DNA from: Euryodendron excelsum
Taxonomy: Eukaryota > Streptophyta > Magnoliopsida > Ericales > Pentaphylacaceae
Direction: 5' to 3'
Length of the DNA stretch: 64,000 nucleotides
NCBI GenBank assembly: GCA_033060915.1
Contig: CM065394.1
Coordinates: forward strand, 16,549,501-16,613,500
This document shows, one piece after another, positions 1-12,452 of the stretch. Position 1 is the first letter of the stretch, and the number at the start of each line of letters is the position of its first letter. The translations under genes were made by a program, and so were the position numbers. The notes beneath the pieces were generated by a model that saw nothing but the letters and a program-made list of their open reading frames with translations, searched no databases and was not told the DNA's origin.

Positions 1-988
1 TGTGTGATCTACCAAATGAAAAATGGTAATAGGCCTCAACAATACTTGACTACTAAGGGGTATTCATGACTTATGGAAGATTACTTCAACATCACACACA
101 AATTTCATGATCAAAAGTAAATGAAGAATAAGTACGAAAAAGTAAAAAAAAGATTGGATTGCTTGGCTGCATCTAAAAAATCCAATGCATGGAAACACCG
201 GACTTGGTTGAGATGATACAACAAAAACCTTTACTGTGCCAGATTTTTGGTGGGATAAGATGATAGCGGTACAGTTTCTTGACTTGTCCATTTATTTGTA
301 AATATACTAGTTGGTTAATATATTTGTATAGGATATTCATTAATTATAAATTTTTATCAGATGAACAAGCACTGTGCCAGATTCAGGAACAAACACATTG
401 AACATGAGGAGTTGATGGCAATTGTATTTGGAGGTTTGGCTGCCACTAGGAAGTCACAGTGGACACCGGGTGAGAGCTTGCCTACCACAGGCCTTCTGGA
501 TGAGTAGTGGAGACACTAATCCTAATGAAGATGGTGGGGCTGAGAATGTGGGGATCACTGACTTGACAATGGATGAAGGTGCTCCTTCTAGTGGCTTCTC
601 AGTTGACAAGGTGGCAGGGCGCAAAAGGGGTGAGAAGCAGGACATGAAGAAGGATTTGAGCAAGAAGAAGAAATTGTCTGGAGCTGCATGTTTGAGCCAA
701 ACAATGGATCGCATGCTTAATGTGGTTGAAAGTCAAAGTAGTGAGTTGATCGTGAAGCAGTTTTCTGACAGCCAAAATGCTACGATTGCTGAATGTATTC
801 GGAAGTTGGTAACACTCCCAGGGCTTAAACCTGGTCATCCATTGTACATGGCTAGAGTGAAACTGATGAAATTCCCGGCTAACCAAGAAGTATTGATGGC
901 CCTCCCAAATGATGAAGTCCACCTTTGTTGGCTACAGGAAGAACGTGATGCGATGAATGGTGGCCAGTCCACTCCTCCTCCCCGATGA
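1..988 (+). pseudogene. Myb/SANT-like ORF1 of the Harbinger element, broken
   Basis: The first ~265 bases, read from base 1, give a Myb/SANT-like DNA-binding domain (Myb_DNA-bind_3 type): a segment MKNGNRPQQYL, then KGY, then KNKYEKVKKRLDCL, and a FWWDK-like end in a second frame. In-frame stops occur near 88, 133 and 223. An intron-like AT-rich stretch follows (about 275-355). A second exon begins near 361 with FRNKHIEHEELMAIVFGG in one frame and shifts frame near 505. The final frame, to 988, has a basic patch (KKDLSKKKKL) and a conserved C-terminal region around LPGLKPGHPLY. In autonomous elements this protein helps transposase bind the ends. No intact start is present and the 5' end lies outside the window. 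Confidence 0.65.
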
Positions 989-3589
989 TGATGACTCCAT
1001 GTGGCATTTTTTTCTTTGTTTGGACTTGTGTTTTTTATTCCTTTTTCTTTTAATATTCATTAGTTGTGGTATGCACTGTTGACTTGGGTTTTTTTATGTC
1101 TTTCTTTTTTAATATTATGTTGTGGTATGCACTGTTAGGTGGACTTGGGTTTTATGATGTGGTTTTTTTTTTGTTTCGGTTGTAGTAGTATAGATTTGGT
1201 GGCTATGTAAAAGATTTTTGTGGTTTTTTGCTTTGTTTTTTTTTTCCCTGTTTTGGTATGTACTGTTGCAGGACCTGGTTTTTATGATGTGGTTTAATGT
1301 TCAAGGTTTGCATAACATTCATGGTAGTTTTAATGTTCCGAACATGTTTGGCACGCTTGCATCTAGAAACACTTCAATAAATAACATTCCTTCAAGTGGG
1401 GTTCAACAACCTACTGGAAGCCTTTCTAGTGCACGATTTGCATTTGATGTGCTCTCTCCATTCCCTTTGTTGTTGTTTGGCGTTTTCAAGCTCTAAGTCT
1501 TTTGCAACATACCTTCTGCTTCAATGGCATACATGGTAAGACAGATTGATGAATATTTTGAATTTGGTCATAATTCCTTGTAATTTTCATTCTCACAATT
1601 AAATAAAAGTTGTCTTGTCTCATGTCATTCTTGTATTCAAAGTGTACAATTATCCTTATTGAATTCTATTTAATATTACCTTTATGAGTTAGCACTATGC
1701 ACACATTTAAGCTTTTGACAGGGTGGTGTTTAATTCTTGGTTTTATATAGGTTAACTCTTAGGTCCTTAGAGCCTTAGACAATAAGGTCTTCAAAGGTGA
1801 TAAATCTTGGTTGCAATTACACTATCCATAGTTTGTCAAGAAATTGTAGTTAGAATTCCCAATCTTATGGTTGTTACGTTTATCACTTGTCTCGTTTATG
1901 GGCAAAATAATATGCCAAATTCGAAGTGTTTCTTAGCCCTTGATTCTTGGACCTTATGATTGCATTATAAGTTCATCGGCATGTCCAAGATTTTCCATAC
2001 CAACTGCATCCTGGACCATTGCAATTCTATACAAATCTGGAAATGATTAGTGCAACTTTTTAGCCACACACCAGATTTTGTGCCAAAATATCCTCGTATT
2101 GCTCTCCCTCAGAATAAAACTAGCATGCTTAAACTATCCATACACGAAAACCTTTGGTGTAGTCCAACATCCCAACAAGCAGCTGTCCTTATATGCCACC
2201 AAGCCCATGACCCTCCTCTAATGTCTGTTACTTCATAAGCAGTTTATTAAGAAACATAACTTTAGATTGAAAATCATATTTGACATTGAAATTTTCGTAA
2301 AAATGGTGGTCTAGTTTCCTGCGCTTTGATTTGGTCGAACTAAACTTTGACCTCACTAAATATGTATTTTGAACTGGAAAGCATGTGCCAGCCATATGCC
2401 AGAATGCATTTGTAAAACTCTTGGATTTCTGCAGGTAGGGTGTTGAGTTTTTATTTTTCTATGTTTTAAAAATCACCATTTGGTTCTTCAAACCATTCCA
2501 CCAGATCTTTCCTGACATTTATTTTATTTGCTCACAATAGAGAACCAATTACTTTAATATCATTGGTTAGGTTACTTTTCCAAAATGGCCAAGGATATTA
2601 GTGGTGTGCTTGTTTTATGTTTTCAATCTATGTGGCTAAACTCTACTTTCCTTGTATTTTCTGCTTTTGTCTCACGAGGATGATTGTTGCAGATGATTAC
2701 AACATGCTTGTGTATTTTGGCTGTGTACTTCAAAATATTTCCCAAAAGATATGCGAAAGTTGAGACCTATGGTACTAGTTTTACAACAATATTGGGACTC
2801 AGAGCATATGTTATATCATGGAGATTGTAGGCAAGAAACTCGTACAAACTTGGATGCTCTAAAGTTAGCTTTTAGCATGTATTACTATTGTGTTTGCTTT
2901 AACCAATAAATATGAAAGGCATAAGCAAATTGAGATCTTTTTTTTCCTGGTGAAATGATACCCCTTAATAATAAGTGGAATGAGGAGTGTTGTTCCACCT
3001 ATATTAAGGGGATAAGATTTTTTATTCTGTTTTATATATAAAGGGATGTTTTTCCTAGTGACATCTACAATATGCCCCTTGGCGGATAACCAGTAGTGTA
3101 TAATGCTAAAATTTTGGGGGCTATGATAACTGACAAATCTAAGATGGCTGTCATGCTTTTAGCCAGTGTGAGGAAGTCACGGATAGTTGTCTAAAAGGCC
3201 TGGCTAAAGACTGCCATTTTGACTTTGTATGATTTCAAACTTCAAACCATCCATACAATATGTGTGAAGGCCTATCCAAAGCTTGGCATTACAGAAAAAG
3301 CAAATATGCTTTTATGGTGGGAAGGACAAAAGCAGATTCCCAATTGTTGTGAGAAGATGGTTATAAGAGCATAGCCTCAAGCAAACCTTTCGTTCACATA
3401 ATTGAGCATGAACTCCTACAATAATAAGGATGGTTCTAGCAGCTCCAGTGGTGTCATGGATGAGGAAGTTGCATTAATTTATGGTCGGTGATGTCGCACA
3501 TTGACCAATATGTTACTGCAATCCAGTTTCCACTGTCTGCAACAATATCACATGTCATATGTTGACAAGGTTCCATGTCGCAAATAAGC
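989..3589. other. Non-coding spacer inside the Harbinger element
   Basis: T-rich and AT-rich sequence between the two transposon ORFs. There is an imperfect ~60-bp duplication at about 1068-1160 (TGCACTGTT...CTTGGGTTTT twice). Short frames here have no recognisable domain. No gene is supported. Confidence 0.5.
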
Positions 3590-4803
3590 TCTAACAGGGT
3601 ATGATTAGGTGATGGAATTACTAACTAGCCATGACGGTCGTTGTCAATAAAATCTTCGCATGGAGAGGGATGTATTTTTAAAATTGTACGAGGAACTGGT
3701 CAATAAATATAACTTCAAGGTACCTACAAAGGGGTTAACAATAGAGGAGAGTGTAGCAACTTTCTTGTACACCATAGGTAAGGGGGTTCATAATTGAGAT
3801 ATGCCAGAACGATTCCAACATTCTAGCGACACTATAAGTCGCCACTTTCATGTTGTTTTGAAAGGAGTAAAAAAAATAGCGGCTATTGTGTATCGACCAA
3901 CTTACGATCAAAACTATGTCCACCCCTACATTGCAAATAATCAAAAATACCATCCATTTAAGTTACGTCATGTTCCTACAAATGTGCTTGAATGTTGTGC
4001 ACGATTAGCCAATATGTGTTTGTGATTTTTATTATTTTAACGTAGGACTGCATTGGGGCATTGGATGGCACACATGTGCAAGCAAGGATACTACCGGAGG
4101 ATGCCATCCCATTTTTCAGTAAGAAAGGTTATCATACACAAAACATTCTTGCAGTCTGCGATTTCGACATGTGCTTCACTTTTGTATCTACTGGATGGGA
4201 AGGTAGCATGCATAACACGCGTGTCTTCTACAACGTTGTAATGGACCCTAACAAGCACTTTTCTCATTCAGAAGGGGGTACGACGTTAAATTAATTTTTC
4301 AGTTCAATTCTTTTATTAAAACAAGGCTAACTTTCACATACTTTGTAGATAAATACTACCTTGTTGATGCGGGTTATCCCAATAAGAAATGATATCTTGC
4401 CCCATACAAGGGCGAACGATATCACTTTCAAGAGTTTAATCGAGGAGAGCCACCCACTACCAATAATAAGAGTTTCAATCAAGTACACTCTTCATTGCAA
4501 AGTGTCATTGAACAAACATTTGGAGTATAGAATGCAAGATTCGTCATATTGAGGGATATATCGACCTATGACATGGACACGCATACTAAAATTGTAGGTG
4601 CATCAATGGCCATTCATAATTTCATTAGACGAAATACTAAACGTGATGAGGTGTTTAATAAGATTGCAAACGATGTGGACTTTGTATTGGATGACGAAGT
4701 CAATGATGGAAATATAAATGCAGGTCAGTCCTTGAACTTCATGATTGATGATGAGGAACAAATGAGTGCATATAGAAATAGAATTCGAGACCGTATTTAT
4801 TGA
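3590..4803 (+). pseudogene. PIF/Harbinger DDE transposase, multiply broken
   Basis: Fragments in several plus-strand frames follow the plant DDE_Tnp_4 (harbinger) transposase in order: the N-terminal MPERFQHSSDTISRHFH segment (3801 on), then the first catalytic Asp in GALDGTHVQAR (about 4050-4090), the KKGYHTQNILAVCDFDMCF block (about 4120-4180), the second Asp in YYLVDAGYPN (about 4354-4383), and the Glu in SVIEQTFG (about 4501-4524). It closes with a C-terminal frame (4549-4803) containing the conserved AIHNFIRR. Two short intron-like gaps interrupt the Asp regions (about 4025-4045 and 4280-4348). Stops and frameshifts separate the blocks, so no functional enzyme can be made. All three catalytic residues are still recognisable. 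Confidence 0.85.
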
Positions 4804-5369
4804 CGTGCAAATAAGCCTTAGTTGGGTTTTGACTTGGACACCTCCAATGTTGCTTATCTAAACTTTGTATTGCAATTTAATAATTTCTTGTAATTTGTAT
4901 GAAAATTTTATTTGTAATAGTAGTATTATTAACCATTTTTTTATAAAATACTAGAGTATACAACATAATTAATAATAAAAACTGTAATAGCCTTCAACTT
5001 ATAATAAATAAATATTTAAGTCATTTGTTGTATTATTATTTATTTGTAATAATAAAATAATAATTTCTCACATTTTCGGCTTTCTGCTGTAATTCAATGT
5101 TAATTGTTACCAAACGGGCTATAAGAACAACTTACACAGCACTTTAGGATATAATGGTAATTTATACAGAAAATGTCAAAAAAAGCTTTCAATCACAGTA
5201 TCAAATATCTTTTAGCCAGCTTTTCCGAAGTAAGTCAGCTTTTTTAACAGCTTACCAAACGCCGACAGAAGTTTATTTTTAGCCAACTTTTTCTCTATGC
5301 TTTTTTGAAGTAGCTTTTGTACAAAAAAAAAAAAAAAAAAAAAAAGAAGTCATACCGAACAAAGCTTTA

Positions 5370-6740
5370 GAGTAGCACTAAGACTAGCCTTAATCTGTTG
5401 GCCTCCATTAACGCATGAACTCCAATTATTTACACACACAATGAGAGAGAGGACTGGATCTACCGCTCTTAGGAGCGAACAGTGTGTAGGAACAAACCCC
5501 AGTTTCAACAAAGATTTTCTTGATTAGTTTTGATAAAAAAAAATGAATCAATTTTATCATTTGTACAAAAGTATGTAGTATAGTAAAGCTTTTAAAAACG
5601 AAAATGAGATCCATTAATTTTTTATTTAAATTAGATGTCAACTCAATATTAAATAGAATAAAAATATCCAGGTGAGGTTCAGTTTGATGTGTACTAATGA
5701 CAATCTACCGCGTGCCAACAAGGCTATGTGGCTATGTCTTAATTGTCCTCTTTCAAACGAAAAACAAAAGTTGCTTTTAACGTCTGACTTTTCTTTTCTT
5801 TTCTTTTTTTTTTTGTTTATCCTCTTTAATTACTTTTCATGAAAAATGCTATCTCAGCTGGCCGCTGTCCAGCCACCGCGACGGTGGATAGAGGTCTCCA
5901 CTCTTTATACATCTCTCTCTCATCATTAACCACACCGGTCAACAATCACCGCCGGCGACACCCCAAGCACCGTCCATCCTCCATGATCGACGCTGTCTCC
6001 ACCATCACACTGCTTCACTGCCACCATCATCTTACCTCGTATTTCAACCTCCAAAACTTGTAAGCCACACCCCTTCCGTTCACAACCATTCACGATCAGC
6101 CATTTCAGAACTCGATCGTCACCATCTTCGTCCACAAAAACTCACCAGTCATCAACTACTCTCTCATCTCCTGTGTCGCCACCATGGCCATCCTAAGTTC
6201 TCTAGCTCCCATGGGCCATCACCATCACATAATTTTTATATTTACCACCACCACTACGTTTAAAATACAACATTTAGAGAGAGCATTAAAACTTAAAAAC
6301 GTACTCAATTTTAAATTCCAACGCCTAGAACTTACATATGTAAATTACTTTGAAACTGATGTGGGTCTTAACAGCAATCTTTTGCATTTTACACCCATTT
6401 AATCCAAAATTTGAATTGCTAGAAACTGGGTTTTACATGAATTGTTAGAAATTGGGATGGAATGCATTGCAATCATATTTTCATTTTTGTATAACATATC
6501 CAGTGTTGGTTATGGCTTAGGATCAGATCAAGAGGCAGCAAATTAATGGTATTGTCGAGCTCAGCAAAACCAAAAGAGGGGCAAGTTCCAAAGGACACAA
6601 CAAAGACAGATAAGAGTTTAAGAGGGAAACAGAGATATTGAAACACTTAAAAGAAAGGAAGAAGTTGAGAGAGAGAGAGAGAGAGAGAGAGAGGGAAAGA
6701 TTAAGAAAAGATTTAGACTGACCCTATCTAAAAAGGCATG
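5370..6740. other. Intergenic, no gene seen
   Basis: AT-rich DNA with short T-rich tracts and a (GA)n microsatellite at about 6667-6693. Small frames at 5839-6402 are C/A-rich low-complexity translations without a domain. Confidence 0.5.
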
Positions 6741-6749
6741 CAACATGAC

Positions 6750-7720
6750 GGGAGCGATTTTGTTGCAGTCACCTAAAGTGCAGTCAGTATTATTGATGAC
6801 ATGTTCCAATGCGAACATGTCGTGTGGCATCAAGATTGTCACTCTAATTACGCGCATCTCACCGGATCTGAACTTCAAAGACTCTTGTCTTGACTTTTCA
6901 CTCCTCTTTAATTAGCTTTCCCAAACTCCTACTATTTTCTCTCGTCTGCACCATATCTATATCTATATACCACACACTCTCTCTCTCTCTCCAAAGCGTG
7001 TGATTGTTGATGGCCTGATCGACCTGAGTCCCTACTATTTCTCCTTCTTATGGCTTCAGATTAAAAGATAGTTCTGTTAATCCGAATTTAAATTTGAACC
7101 AAGGATAATTTCTGTTTTGCAAAGTTCATCTGAAAGGCATTGATTTAGGTTTTATATGTCTTCAAAATTAGGGGTTAGTGTAGATAATGTGAGATAAAGA
7201 GATGAAATTGGGGTTTATTGTGTTGAAGACTGGGTTGAGTGGTTGTTGTGGTGGGTCGTGAACACTGTCAACGAGAGAGGAATATGGAATATAGGAATAC
7301 TCATAGATATCAATATGTATTTGTGTATAGGTATATATATATATATATATATGGAGGACGGGAGAGGAAATATCTCAAGATCTCTTTCTGTGAAAAAAGA
7401 GTGAATTAACAAAGAAAAATGCAGAATAGAGTAGCAAAAAAAATAAAGAGTAGGAAAAACGAAGACAGAACATAGAGAGAGAACGAGAGGAGGGAGAGAG
7501 GAGAGAGGGGTGGGAGGGGGAACGCCATTAAGAAGAGAGAGCCAGAGAGGGGTGGGGGTGGGAATGGGAATGGGAACGCCATTAAGGGGAGTGAGAAATC
7601 CAGTGGGATGCAACCGATTTAGGCTGGTTGGTAGTCTTGGTGCCACGCGGCGTGTTTGCATTGGAACACATCAGCAACAGTACTGACTGCACTTTAGGTG
7701 ACTGCAGCAAAATCGTTCCC
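6750..7720. mobile_element. Non-autonomous Mutator-like element with long inverted ends
   Basis: The first ~92 bases (6750-6841, starting GGGAGCGATTTTGTTGCAG) are repeated in inverted orientation at 7629-7720, with roughly 80% identity judged by eye and a perfect core of over 20 bases around the CACCTAAAGTGCAGTC motif. The flanking 9-mers are CAACATGAC (6741-6749) and TCACATGAC (7722-7730), matching at 7 of 9. Long inverted ends with a 9-bp duplication are the Mutator (MULE) signature. The ~790-bp interior is T/C-rich and then GA-rich, with a (TA)n tract near 7331-7352. It encodes no transposase. A proline-rich minus-strand frame (7215-7661) is low complexity. Gene capture (Pack-MULE) cannot be excluded. 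Confidence 0.7.
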
Positions 7721-7730
7721 GTCACATGAC

Positions 7731-9649
7731 TAACGTCCTCTTTATAATTAATGGTGACAGTTGTATGACCGGAACAACAGTAGTATTGAACTCATAAATG
7801 TGATGGAGGGGATTAGTTTTGATGTAAAAACTGATGCAAGAAATGTCACGGAAAAGATAAAGCGTAAAGTTCATACTAATATTATTAGTTAGATCCTCTG
7901 CTTATATCCCTTGCACGCTACGAATTAATAACCGAAATAAGTTTAACCATGAATGACTCAAACCCCGTAATTCTTTACTGATTCCCTGTATTGATTCAAC
8001 CCACTTGTAACGAATCTATTTAGTTAAGCCTCTATCAGATGATATTTGAATAAAGTAAGGTTAGAAGCTATCTTTAATCATTTGATATTATAAATATATG
8101 TAGGTGTGATATGGTTTGGTAGAATGAATAAAAAAAAATGTTTGAAACTGATTTTGTTTTTAGGAGTTATAATTATCCTCAAACTGAATCAACATGAGAG
8201 ATTTGTTTCTCTCAAAGTGGACTATTCTATTATTTTTTTTTTTTTAGTTTGATATTATTATACTACAAGAATCGTAACACCACTCCTGCAGAGGGAGGAT
8301 GGATTGCCTAATGAATTGAATTCATTGATAGATAGCGTGATGAAGATGGGAAGTTGGAACAATATAAGCAAAGCTGTGATGATATGAGTTTCCAATTCAG
8401 AATTTTGTACGCTAAGATCACAGCTACAATTTAGCCAGATGATGATGATGATGATTATGACGATGATAATAATAGTGATAACAATGGCAAGTGGTGACAA
8501 AAATGTCTAGGGATATGGATAATAATGAAGCATAACCAACGGCAGCTGGGAAGTGAAAACGAAAAAACACAAGTATGTAACTCTACAACTCCCCACTTTG
8601 TCACCTTGTCTTTGCCTGCTGCATCATATAAATCATGGGTTGTATATATACATATGTGTATATATATATATATATATATCAGCAACATTATTGCTCATCC
8701 TGCCGGACCTGCACTGCAGGTCTCAGTTCTCTGAATCTAATTAACATCCCACTCACTACGTACCCTTGATCGGACTAGGCCAGGCCTAGCGTAATACTAA
8801 ATCCAAAGTTCGTTTAAAATAAAAATTATATATTTAAATTCGTTTATTTAATTTAAAAAATTTTAATAAATAATTATTTTTTAAAAAAATAATATTAAAT
8901 AACAAAAAAATTAATTACATAAGTAAATTAAAATAAATAAATTTATTATTTTGCATATACTTTGGATTGGATTTTACACAAAATTTTCAAGCCCTCTATT
9001 AATATATATCGGGTCTAAAAAAAATTTTAATCTCCCTCAAAATAATGAGCAAACCTAGCAGGTCATCAAGCCTATGATTTCATGGGGGACAATGAAACTT
9101 ATTTATTAAAAATAATAATACGTGCTATGTTTAGTACATAAAAATAAAAAATAACATCCATACAGCCTTAATTAAGATATAACTAAATTCCATCAGATCT
9201 TTCTCCTTGCTTATTTAAATTAATAGGACATGGTTAAGTATAGGCCATGCACTACAAACAAAACAAATAAGCTATAAGGTCACAAAAAAAAAAAAAAAAA
9301 AGAGCCAATATATAGATCGCACAAGAAAGAGGGCTAGTTTATTACATAAATTTTTTTCGGCCTAAATGTATTCTGTATATAGGGATTTTTTTTTTTAACA
9401 TCAAAAGGGCCATGATACCACTTGGCCCTACTGTAGCTTCATCCATAATTTGATTGGAAATAAAATATTTTTCTAATTTTTGGTATTTGGTTGTATATTA
9501 AAATTAGTAAAATAATTTACTCAAAATATTAATTTTGGACCAAAATCCAAAAATATGATTTACTTAATACGAATTACATAAATTGTTTTCAATTACTTTA
9601 ATCGAAGTTATAGTAACCCAAACTCAAACTTCTCAAGAGGAATTTTTAA
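7731..9649. other. Intergenic, no gene seen
   Basis: AT-rich DNA with a (TA)n microsatellite at about 8661-8679 and an A/T-only stretch at about 8810-8960. No frame has a recognisable domain. Confidence 0.5.
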
Positions 9650-10558
9650 GGACTACCTCGTTTGATTCGTATGATAAGAGGGTGGGATAGGGTAAGCTAT
9701 TCATAGACCCTACTTATCCAATATTTGGTGTAGCAAAAAAGATGGGATAAATTATCCCAATGGGATTTTACATCCCATGCACATGGGACTAATTTATCTC
9801 ATGTGGGGGGTGAAACACCATATCCCAAGAGGTCTTGGTGGAATAAATGTACTTTTACACAACTACCCCTCATACGCTATATAATTTTACAAAAATATCC
9901 CTTCTACATGTATACATCAATATATAAGGTTAAAATTAATATTATGTTAATATAATAGATCATATCAATATTTTATATACTTACTTTTATGTTAATATAT
10001 TAGTATAAAGATACATATAAATATATTATATAATATATGTTAATTACATCGCATTACAATAATATTGTTATCATTAATCAATAACTTTATATTAATTTAT
10101 CATTATATAATAACATTATAGTAATATATTATACTGATGCAATATTAATATTAAATTATTATATTATATTATAACAATATTATTATATTTAATTAATGTT
10201 ACATTAGATTACTATTATATCATTATATAAAATATAATTAAAATTTTATTAATTTTTTATAACCTTTATTATTATTATTGTTCTTCTATATTAATTTCAG
10301 TTTTTGCTTTTTTTTTTTTGGCCAAAGAAGGCCAGTTGATGATTGAAGGGTAAATTTATCAATTTCAGTAATTATCCTCGTCCTAACCAACTTATTCTAT
10401 GTCCTACCAAAAATAGAATATATATCTGACCAACTTATCATATGTTCTATCAAACGTGGGACAATGTACACATAGTCCTGATATATAATCTCCCGAGTTA
10501 CCCCATACGTGAGGAATTGTACCCCCGCCTTATCCCATATCTCCAATCAAACACAGCC
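9650..10558. mobile_element. AT-rich MITE with imperfect inverted ends
   Basis: The left end GGACTACCTCGTTTGATT is mirrored on the minus strand by GGCTGTGTTTGATTGG at the right end. Both ends also carry GGGATA motifs just inside. Flanks read TTAA (9646-9649) and TTTA (10559-10562), a weak TWA-type duplication that would fit the PIF/Tourist class. The middle (about 9890-10270) is almost purely A/T with repeated ATATTA motifs. There is no coding potential. Confidence 0.5.
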
Positions 10559-10688
10559 TTTAGATGCTAGCTATTATCATCTCGTTAGAATTAAACCCAA
10601 CTACACATGTGGAAGCAACACCACTAACCACACATGTACACCCAATAAAAAAAAATATGCAAAAAGAATTTATGTGGTTTGGCACAAG

Positions 10689-11396
10689 TAAGGGTCGTCA
10701 ATAGGCCGGGTTGGGCTGGGCAGCTTGGCCCATTCTTTGGTCGGGTCAGGTTGGGCCCAACGGGCTTTGACTAGTCAATGGGCCGAGGCAAGGTGGGCCA
10801 TGGGCCAAAATTATGAAACCCAGGCCCTGCCCACGAGCCTATGGGCTGGGATCGAGCCCAGGCTTATGGGTCAGGCTTGGGCCATTAAGTAATTTTTAAA
10901 TTTTTTATACTAATATTTTTCATTAATTTTTTCACTAAATTTAAGTATGACACTATGGCAGCCTTGCCTTTAATGCCTTGACAGGCTTGAGCATTCTCTT
11001 CTCTCATTAGAGTTGGTGGCATGAGTAATGAGAAACTGTGTGTGGGATGACTTAAAGAAACGCATCATCTTTTCGTTGTCATCCCTCTTTTTTTTTTTTA
11101 CCCCATATTTTTTGGGTTTGAATCGTTTGATTCTTGAATTTTTTTGCTTTTTTTTCCTTTCTTATCACTCAATTCTTTGAAAGAAAGTTCTCTCTCCCTC
11201 TCTTAGTACTCAATAGTACTTTTTCATAAATTAAAAAAAAAAAGCAAAAACTTTGGGAGACAAAATAAAACCATTTAGGGGCCAAGCTTTTCGGGCCGGG
11301 TCAAGGTCGCCCATGGGCTACAAAATCAAGTCCAGGCCCAGCCCTAACTATCCTAGGCTTGGGCCCCATCAGCCTCAGGCTTTTTGATGAGCCTTA
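10689..11396. mobile_element. hAT-like non-autonomous element rich in GGCC motifs
   Basis: The left end TAAGGGTCGTCAATAGGCC is mirrored at the right end (GGCTTTTTGATGAGCCTTA); about 16 of 22 positions pair. The flanking 8-mers are GGCACAAG (10681-10688) and TGCACAAG (11397-11404), matching at 7 of 8. Eight-bp duplications are characteristic of hAT elements. Both subterminal zones are full of GGGCC/GGCCC and GGGCTGGG motifs, also known from plant hAT MITEs. The 708-bp element encodes nothing. Confidence 0.7.
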
Positions 11397-11404
11397 TGCA
11401 CAAG

Positions 11405-12447
11405 TTTGCCTACATCCACTGGGTAAAGAGAAATCTATTACAAACGATAAAGATTGTAAGTCTGAGACAATTCCAACACACTCAAAAGTCGACACCAATG
11501 CATGAACCCTGACGCAATATCCACTTCCTACTCAAGGTACCTATCTAAACCTAGAAGAAATCCATGTTACCCCACTCAACCCAATGTTCCAAGTCCTGAA
11601 CCTACAGTGGGTTCTTTATTCCCCTGGTGGTTTTCCCACCTCTCCTTCATATCTTTACAAACCTTTTCAATCTCACGCTTTTGCCAAATTATAGAAATTC
11701 AAAAAGTTTTCTATGTATGGAAAAACCTCAACAATCCTAATTCCTATACAATTATGAAGCTCTACATTTGTTGAATACTTAGTGGATTTAGGAATCCACA
11801 TTGAAACCAAACACATGTACAAGATGCACATCTAATAATTTTTACCTTAATTTGAATTCTGTAAACTACTTTCAAAGATAACCAGTGTTGATATCGGTGT
11901 TATCACTCATTATCAAACTCGTCACACTGAAGCCATTATGGTCTGTGCCCCCACATTAAGATTCTCTACAAAGTTAACCATTTCGTTAACTATCGAACTC
12001 CACCTCTCGTCTCGTGTGGGTGCAACTAGAGAGACAACCACCACAATAACCTAAAGTGAAAAAGACTTGATTTGTCATGCGAGGCCACTCAACCATCTCA
12101 ATTTCTCTTTTGAAAGCTTCTTTGTGAACATCCAACACTTGTTGCTCCTGATTCTGACCAAAATCCCATACACTCGATTTGTCTATCCATACAATTATAC
12201 ATCTTGTTCACATATGTGCTCACCATGTTCACCAATATGTTGCACTCGCATATGTTAACCACATGTATTACCAATTCCATATCTAATTACAGCTCCATCT
12301 TCACAATACTCTCTATAAGCTTGTAGTGGTTACCCCTCATTTGTCTAGTCAAGATTCCGCGAGTGAATCACTTGCAACTAAAGCCTCAACTGCATTTGAT
12401 GATGATTGGTCTTTCACCCTCGATTGAACCAGATCACTTATGATCAC
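11405..12447. other. No gene seen; host sequence of the hAT and LTR insertions
   Basis: Moderately C-rich sequence continuing the segment before 10681 across the hAT insertion. Short frames (11502-11774, 12067-12258) have no known domain. It may be an old degraded repeat but I cannot classify it. Confidence 0.4.
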
Positions 12448-12452
12448 CCTTA

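Larger units (their letters stand above)
1..5366 (+). mobile_element. PIF/Harbinger DNA transposon, right part, decayed
   Basis: Two coding relics in the order typical of plant PIF/Harbinger elements lie on the plus strand: a Myb/SANT-like ORF1 (1-988) and a DDE transposase (about 3590-4803). The sequence after the transposase (about 5090-5366) is the kind of subterminal DNA found at such ends. Its last bases, read on the minus strand, start AGCTTTGTTCGGTATGAC, and the next three bases (5367-5369) are TTA, a typical PIF/Harbinger target triplet. The left terminus lies before the window, so the terminal repeat and duplication cannot be checked. Both ORFs carry frameshifts and stops, so the copy is inactive. 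Confidence 0.75.

Noticed and set aside
7215..7661. 148-aa proline-rich minus-strand frame
   Set aside because: Low-complexity GA-rich DNA inside the Mutator-like element; no recognisable domain.
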